A DNA stretch of 25,600 bases from Didymodactylos carnosus (taxonomy: Eukaryota > Rotifera > Eurotatoria > Philodinida > Philodinidae). Both the position numbers and the translations under genes were made by a program. Shown one piece after another: positions 21,101 through 25,600 of this stretch (the stretch's first letter is position 1; each line of letters opens with the position of its first letter). Under the pieces are notes generated by a model that was not told the DNA's origin, did no database searches, and saw only the letters and a list, made by a program, of their open reading frames with translations. The stretch is taken from contig CAJNOQ010002221.1 of NCBI GenBank assembly GCA_905250885.1, positions 1 to 25,600 of the forward strand. The letters are read 5' to 3'.

Positions 21101-22830
21101 CTAATACTATAGCTTCTTTGCTTGCCATACGTAAAACTGCAAAAGTGTTGAAAAAATCCACTTTTTAAGAATTTATATAATACGGATTATTTTGCCACTT
21201 TTCTATTTGTGAGAACTTTCAAGAGAAGATTTTCCAAATATTAAAATAGGTCCCTCATATAATTATAATCATATTCGAACATATGTCAATAAATTTTATA
21301 ATATTTTATGAGCTCTTGAAAGCACGCTCAAAATGTAAATAATTAATGATCTTTCTGATTGAATTCTGATTATTGCACAGAGAAGTTGATTTTAGTTACC
21401 GATATCCTAATAAAGTATATTTTCTTCTGTACCTCAGTCATTGTTAATAATAAAACAAATCAGTTACCTTGAAAAAACGTTGCTGTTGATTTGATTATTT
21501 TAAGTTTGATATATGACATATCAAAAGAATTGTTCTATTTGATCTTTTTCTCTCTCTGTTTGGTATCTACAGCAGCAATTGAAATTCAAAACCTTATTCA
21601 ACAATCTTAACACCTCTACAGATCTAATTTCAATTTGTTAAGGGACGACACGTCATTTTGTCTGGTTAATGTAGAAGAAAAAAAGGAAAGAAACCTGGCT
21701 TGCCTTGGGCACTCTGATTTGCTGTGAAATATCGAATCTTACGAGATTTCTATTATGTAGTTACTATGACACTTTATAAGTATAGCAAAGTTCCTTTTTT
21801 ATATTTCTCTATAGATCGAGATCACGGAAAAAATACTAACAACCGCCCGGTTATCCCAAGATTAGTTATTAACGGTTTATAACTTTTTCACCAACGGTTT
21901 CTTGCCGATGCCAGATCTAACACGCGATTTCAACGGTTTTGCTTCTTCTCAGCAGAGGTAGTCGTTTCGATGGTTCTAGTCGCCTTATTCAGTGAAATAA
22001 CCGGGTAAAAATGCTTGAAGAACCGTCGCGCTACATTCACCGCTTCATTTTGCAGCCGTCACTGTTATATAATAAAACTTAGTTAAAAGCAACAAGTTTA
22101 ATCTTTTTTCTCAAACTACTCTTCAAAGTGTGAACATTGACTAGAGTCAACAAAGGTACTTTGTCATACGATGAATCGTCAGACGTCAACGGCTTCGTGC
22201 TAGTACTGCTGAATGAGGCATCTGTGTTATTATTAATGCTTATTTCCATGACAAAAATGCGGCCGTCGGCAGTTTTCAGGAGAAAAAAAACGTTTATGAT
22301 TCGGTCAGAACCGTTTTATTTTCAAAAGCTCAATCGAAAAATCAACCGGTTCAAGGCGGTTTTCGACAGAAAAATCGGATATTTTGTCACAAATCGTCAG
22401 GTTTAACAGGTTTCTTCCTGGTGAATATATAGTGTAGAACTGTTTCTTCGCCAGTTTTCTACGACGCCATACGTGTCCGGGCTTGCTGTGAATTAACGTG
22501 AATCACATGACAGATATAGATTCCAACCAATTACCCAGTACCAATTTTTATTTCGTAAATGAGCAGCGTCTGTGGGACATGAATTTTTTATCACAAACAC
22601 TTTTAGATACAGATGACCACGCACATGTGATCAACACCTTTAACATTATTCATTTCTCAACCAATGTGTAATAATGAAATTTTTTCTTTTTTAGAAGCTG
22701 CTGCAGTAATGTGTCTATGCGCAAATTCTGATGTAATGTATTTTTACTTATTGAGGTTGACAGTGAAATGTTTTTTGCTGCACTGATTTTCGAACTAGGA
22801 TTAGACTACTGTTTCGTGAATTATATTCGA
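21101..22830. other. Intergenic, no supported gene
   Basis: Short open frames only. A stretch at about 21840-22400 is less AT-rich and has recurring CGGTT/AACCG words, including CCCGGTTAT at 21847 and ATAACCGGG at about 21998. This could be a degraded inverted-repeat element, but I could not align its arms. The plus-strand frame at 22137-22406 lies within it and resembles nothing I know. Confidence 0.5.
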
Positions 22831-22888
22831 ATTTGACAACTCGTGGATATATACAATTCTTTTTTCTTTTTTGTTAAATTTTCATTTT
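22831..22888 (+). repeat. Fragment of the repeat family seen at 25279-25600
   Basis: About 58 bp (core ATATATACAATTC, then TTGTTAAATTTTCATTTT) match at about 90% the reverse complement of roughly 25476-25537 in the right-edge element. It has no terminal inverted repeats here, so it is a partial copy or a shared module. Confidence 0.75.
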
Positions 22889-24772
22889 CTTCAACTCTTC
22901 ATGCAATGTTTGGTAGTGTTCGTTCGAGTGTTTTCTTCAACATATCTGTTGAAAAAAATCAAACCGTTTAATATTAGAATTTAAAATAACATTTGGACGA
23001 GCCTTTTTCTTTCGTTTTGTTTGTGTTTTATTGTGTTGTCAGTACTGTTCCATGTAATATAGATAGTCAAGTAAAATGAATAAATGGAAACTGCTTATGC
23101 CATTTTCTGATACTCCTTTACGGCTCACTTCTATCAAATATTTAGTCTGTCTCAAGCTTGATTATAACTGTTAAGTAGAATAACTATTAAGTCTCTCGCA
23201 GTATTACTTGCAAAATTCTGTACGTGTTGTGGTTTAAACATCTATAATCAAACGTTATTCAAGAAGTATAGGAGATCATTTTGTTTTGAAATGCATGATA
23301 ATTGTCTACTCTCTTGTTTTTCTTTTTCCAATAAATAGCTTTCAATAGTTAAAATACTAAACAGATCTTGTCTGTAACAATATTTCTTAAATAATAACAA
23401 AATGAACCGTTTTGAGATGTATATCTTGTATGTTCTCAGGCTACAAAAGACTATCCACCATAAATGTTTATCTCGAAAATCTGCCATTTGTCATGAAAGT
23501 ACTGAATATAGAAGTGCAGTTTAGAAAATTCGTACATGTGATGTTTGTGCAAAAGTCCGCATACATAATCTGGAGTTATAACGAAAATACTAATAAAAAA
23601 TTGGGAGCAATTGCTGATAAGTTTAGAAAGTAATCATCAACTATAACGTTAAAACAACACGTTTTGGAATAAAACATTAGTTTATTATAACTACGGGGTG
23701 TGACTTCTTCCTTTCTCTCTCTATCTGAGTCGTTCTGTATCCTCCAGTTCTTCAGCTATTTGTTGTAATCCATGTAATTATAATACTCCACATATATTTG
23801 CTCCTTTTTTTGTTCTTATCACCTTTTACATGTCTCTGTGCTTCTGCAGTTTAATCTGGGGTTAAAAAACCATTACAATCAGATCAAAATTTCTTTTCCA
23901 GATGAAATTTGAAACAATGAGATAAATGTGAAATATAGATGTATGCCGGATACAGCCATGATGTAACTCCAAAATCGTCAGATTAGAGTCATTAATTAGA
24001 ATTTCAATATTTATTGCATAGTTACTCGAGTTCTATCCAAATATTAGTTTACTTATGCATACACTTGTAGACAACGTGATATACTAGCATTTAAGGTTAC
24101 CCATGTAGGCTGTCATCATTCTTCATCTTTCAGCGTTCATTGAAAATGGAATTTATTCCGATCCTGTTGATTGTTACGTCTATCATACCCGCTACGATAC
24201 GGTTCATAAGAAATAGTTACTCATTCTTGTACTACAATAATGACTTTTAGCTTGTTATCAGGAGATTTGAAATAGGACATTTGACGACAAGAACAAATGA
24301 TAAAGCAACACAATAGCATTTAAGTACACTGATCTTGACGAAAAGTTTGATATCAGGTTACGAAAAGATGAGATGGAGTTTTACCAGAACTAAGAATAAA
24401 ACGATGTCTTAAAGAGGTAGTTGACACTTATTTTTGATTACTACCAGATTCTAACACGATCATCCAGCCAATAGAAGCTGATCACGAATCGCCTTGCTTG
24501 ATGCACAGAGGACTGGATGCCAAGCTATACCGTCTGATTCACAGGATGCTAGATTGGCCCTAGCAACGAACTGGTTTTAGCGTCTAGTAGTTACGAATAC
24601 GCTTCTCTGGAAGTCCAAGCGTGAATGTTTTCTACACATACGGTAAACGTTACCTTATCGGTAAAACTCGCAGGCGTACCTTAAAAGACATCAATCTTTC
24701 TGTTTATAAAACAAAATTGTTACGACAAAAAAAGTGTCTTGTTTACTCAAGTAAAAGAAAACTTAAATTAAA
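22889..24772. other. Intergenic, no supported gene
   Basis: AT-rich, with only short open frames (for example 23412-23633 plus and 23248-23487 minus) that overlap each other on opposite strands and show no domain. A CT-rich patch lies at 23705-23727. Nothing else is recognised. Confidence 0.55.
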
Positions 24773-25252
24773 TTAATTTGGCTTAATATTTGCCGACAAT
24801 GTATCGGTTGTAACATTCGGATTATTAGCAGCTGCTGCATCATTACAATTCCCACGTGTGAGGCTGTATTCACCATTATTCATCATACCACCAACAGTCT
24901 GATTTGACGACGGTTGTGATGCTTCACCAACTGAACTCCATTTCGATGACATATTGTCAGCTGACGTAACAACAGTTGGATTACTGGGCGAATAGCCGTC
25001 ACCTTTATGTACTAAATATTGATTACCACCTTCTGTTGTAACTAAATTACCACTGTGTGTAGCACCTGGTACATTTGAACCACTACCAGCAGATGAACCA
25101 CTTGATGAATCCATTGGGCGTTGTACGGCTTGTACTGATTCAACTTTTTCATTCATAATACTTGTTGTTGCTTCAGTCATTACTGCTGTCGTCTGTGTAT
25201 TGAATAAAACTTGAGTTTCGTTTCGTGTTTTGTTAGATTTGGATTTTTTAAA
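24773..25252 (-). CDS. Last exon of an unrecognised Ser/Asn/Thr-rich protein (partial)
   Basis: The frame runs 159 codons from acceptor CATTTTTAG (exon start 25252) to TAA at 24773. The gene continues upstream beyond the right edge. The first residues are basic (FKKSKSNKTRNETQVLF). The rest is low-complexity and polar, with MDSSSGSSAGSGSNVPG, NQYLVHKGDGYSPSNP and DAAAANNPNVTT segments, and no cysteine-rich or catalytic motif. It has no membrane segment. It could be the disordered tail of a membrane receptor or of a regulatory protein. An in-frame ATG at 25180 would also allow a 135-residue protein on its own, but the open frame and good acceptor upstream favour an exon. Codon use is much more regular than in the flanking DNA. 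Confidence 0.65.
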   Translation of the reverse strand, partial: FKKSKSNKTRNETQVLFNTQTTAVMTEATTSIMNEKVESVQAVQRPMDSSSGSSAGSGSNVPGATHSGNLVTTEGGNQYLVHKGDGYSPSNPTVVTSADNMSSKWSSVGEASQPSSNQTVGGMMNNGEYSLTRGNCNDAAAANNPNVTTDTLSANIKPN

Positions 25253-25278
25253 CTAAAAATGAGAGTGAAGTAAATTAT

Positions 25279-25600
25279 TTTATAGTGTATTTACTTCCTA
25301 TGCTAGGAAAAATATTACGCAAAACAAATAAATATTTTGTTGCACAGCTCAAATATATACCATTGCTTATCGAAGGAAAAAACAAACATAATTTTTTCTA
25401 TAATCTATTAGTCATATCTACAGTTCCTTTTTCTTTTTCCATTTTCCTTTTAATACAAGAGTAATTAAAATAGATGAAAAATGAAAATTTAACAAAAAAG
25501 AAAAAGGAATTGTATATATTCAAGAGTTGTGTATTTATTTATTTGACAACTCTTGGATGCGTAATATTTTTCCTAGCATAGGAAGTAAATACACTATAAA
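25279..25600. mobile_element. Element with 42-bp identical terminal inverted repeats
   Basis: 25279-25320 and 25559-25600 are exact reverse complements over 42 bp (outer end TTTATAGTGTATTTACTTCC). The right end coincides with the window edge, so the repeat may be longer and the target duplication cannot be read. The 238-bp interior has an imperfect second inverted pair (CCTTTTTCTTTTTCC against AAAAAAGAAAAAGGA). It has no coding frame. It sits in the intron upstream of the 24773-25252 exon. Confidence 0.9.
25521..25555. repeat. 10-bp perfect hairpin inside the right-edge element
   Basis: CAAGAGTTGT (25521-25530) and ACAACTCTTG (25546-25555) form a perfect stem around a 15-nt AT-rich loop. The same ACAACTC(T/G)TGGAT motif occurs in the 22831 repeat copy. 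Confidence 0.8.

Noticed and set aside
22137..22406. Plus-strand 89-codon open frame
   Set aside because: No recognisable motif, and it lies in a region of repeated CGGTT words that looks like degraded repeat.
1..25600. CRISPR arrays, tRNA or rRNA genes
   Set aside because: No regularly spaced repeat-spacer pattern, no tRNA A/B box pair with a foldable arm set, and no rRNA-like conserved block was seen. The short tandem repeats lack unique spacers.

Overview
The window is AT-rich animal DNA. It has split genes with GT-AG introns, many only 55-80 bp long, no operon-like packing and a dense load of short inverted-repeat elements. Gene content is eukaryotic: a SPATA1-like sperm/cilium protein, a RING plus TRAF-zinc-finger protein, a DnaJ subfamily A remnant and an F-box remnant. 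Tiny introns, RING/TRAF proteins ending in a beta-sandwich-like domain, and many broken gene pieces would fit a rotifer, perhaps a bdelloid. That placement is an inference from memory of such proteins (about 50% sure).

Layout. 1-6169 is almost gene-free: one weak terminal exon on the minus strand (299-492), a 48-bp direct repeat, one long foldback (4018-4358) and a near-perfect 80-bp-armed palindrome (5970-6169). 6358-9865 is a cluster of damaged genes. First comes the two-exon RING/TRAF gene (minus), whose second exon is split by a 158-bp CpG-rich insert flanked by a 12-bp direct repeat. Divergent from it lies the 3' part of a DnaJA gene (plus), and then a frameshifted F-box fragment (plus). 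9866-14271 is intergenic, with nested MITEs (11873-12649), a further foldback and a 31-bp tandem duplication.

14272-19792 is the best gene of the window: a minus-strand SPATA1 homologue with 11 firm exons, plus two possible extra ones that keep the frame. Five introns are 55-66 bp. The others are enlarged, one of them by a hAT-type MITE with a perfect 8-bp target duplication. 19793-24772 is mostly non-coding, with a foldback at 20646-21098 and a dispersed repeat piece at 22831. At the right edge, the last exon of an unrecognised Ser/Asn/Thr-rich protein (24773-25252, minus) is followed, within its intron, by an element with 42-bp identical terminal inverted repeats (25279-25600).

I see no pathway linking the genes. 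The main themes are one intact ciliary/sperm gene, several decaying gene copies, and at least seven foldback or MITE-like elements in 25.6 kb. No tRNA, rRNA or CRISPR was found.
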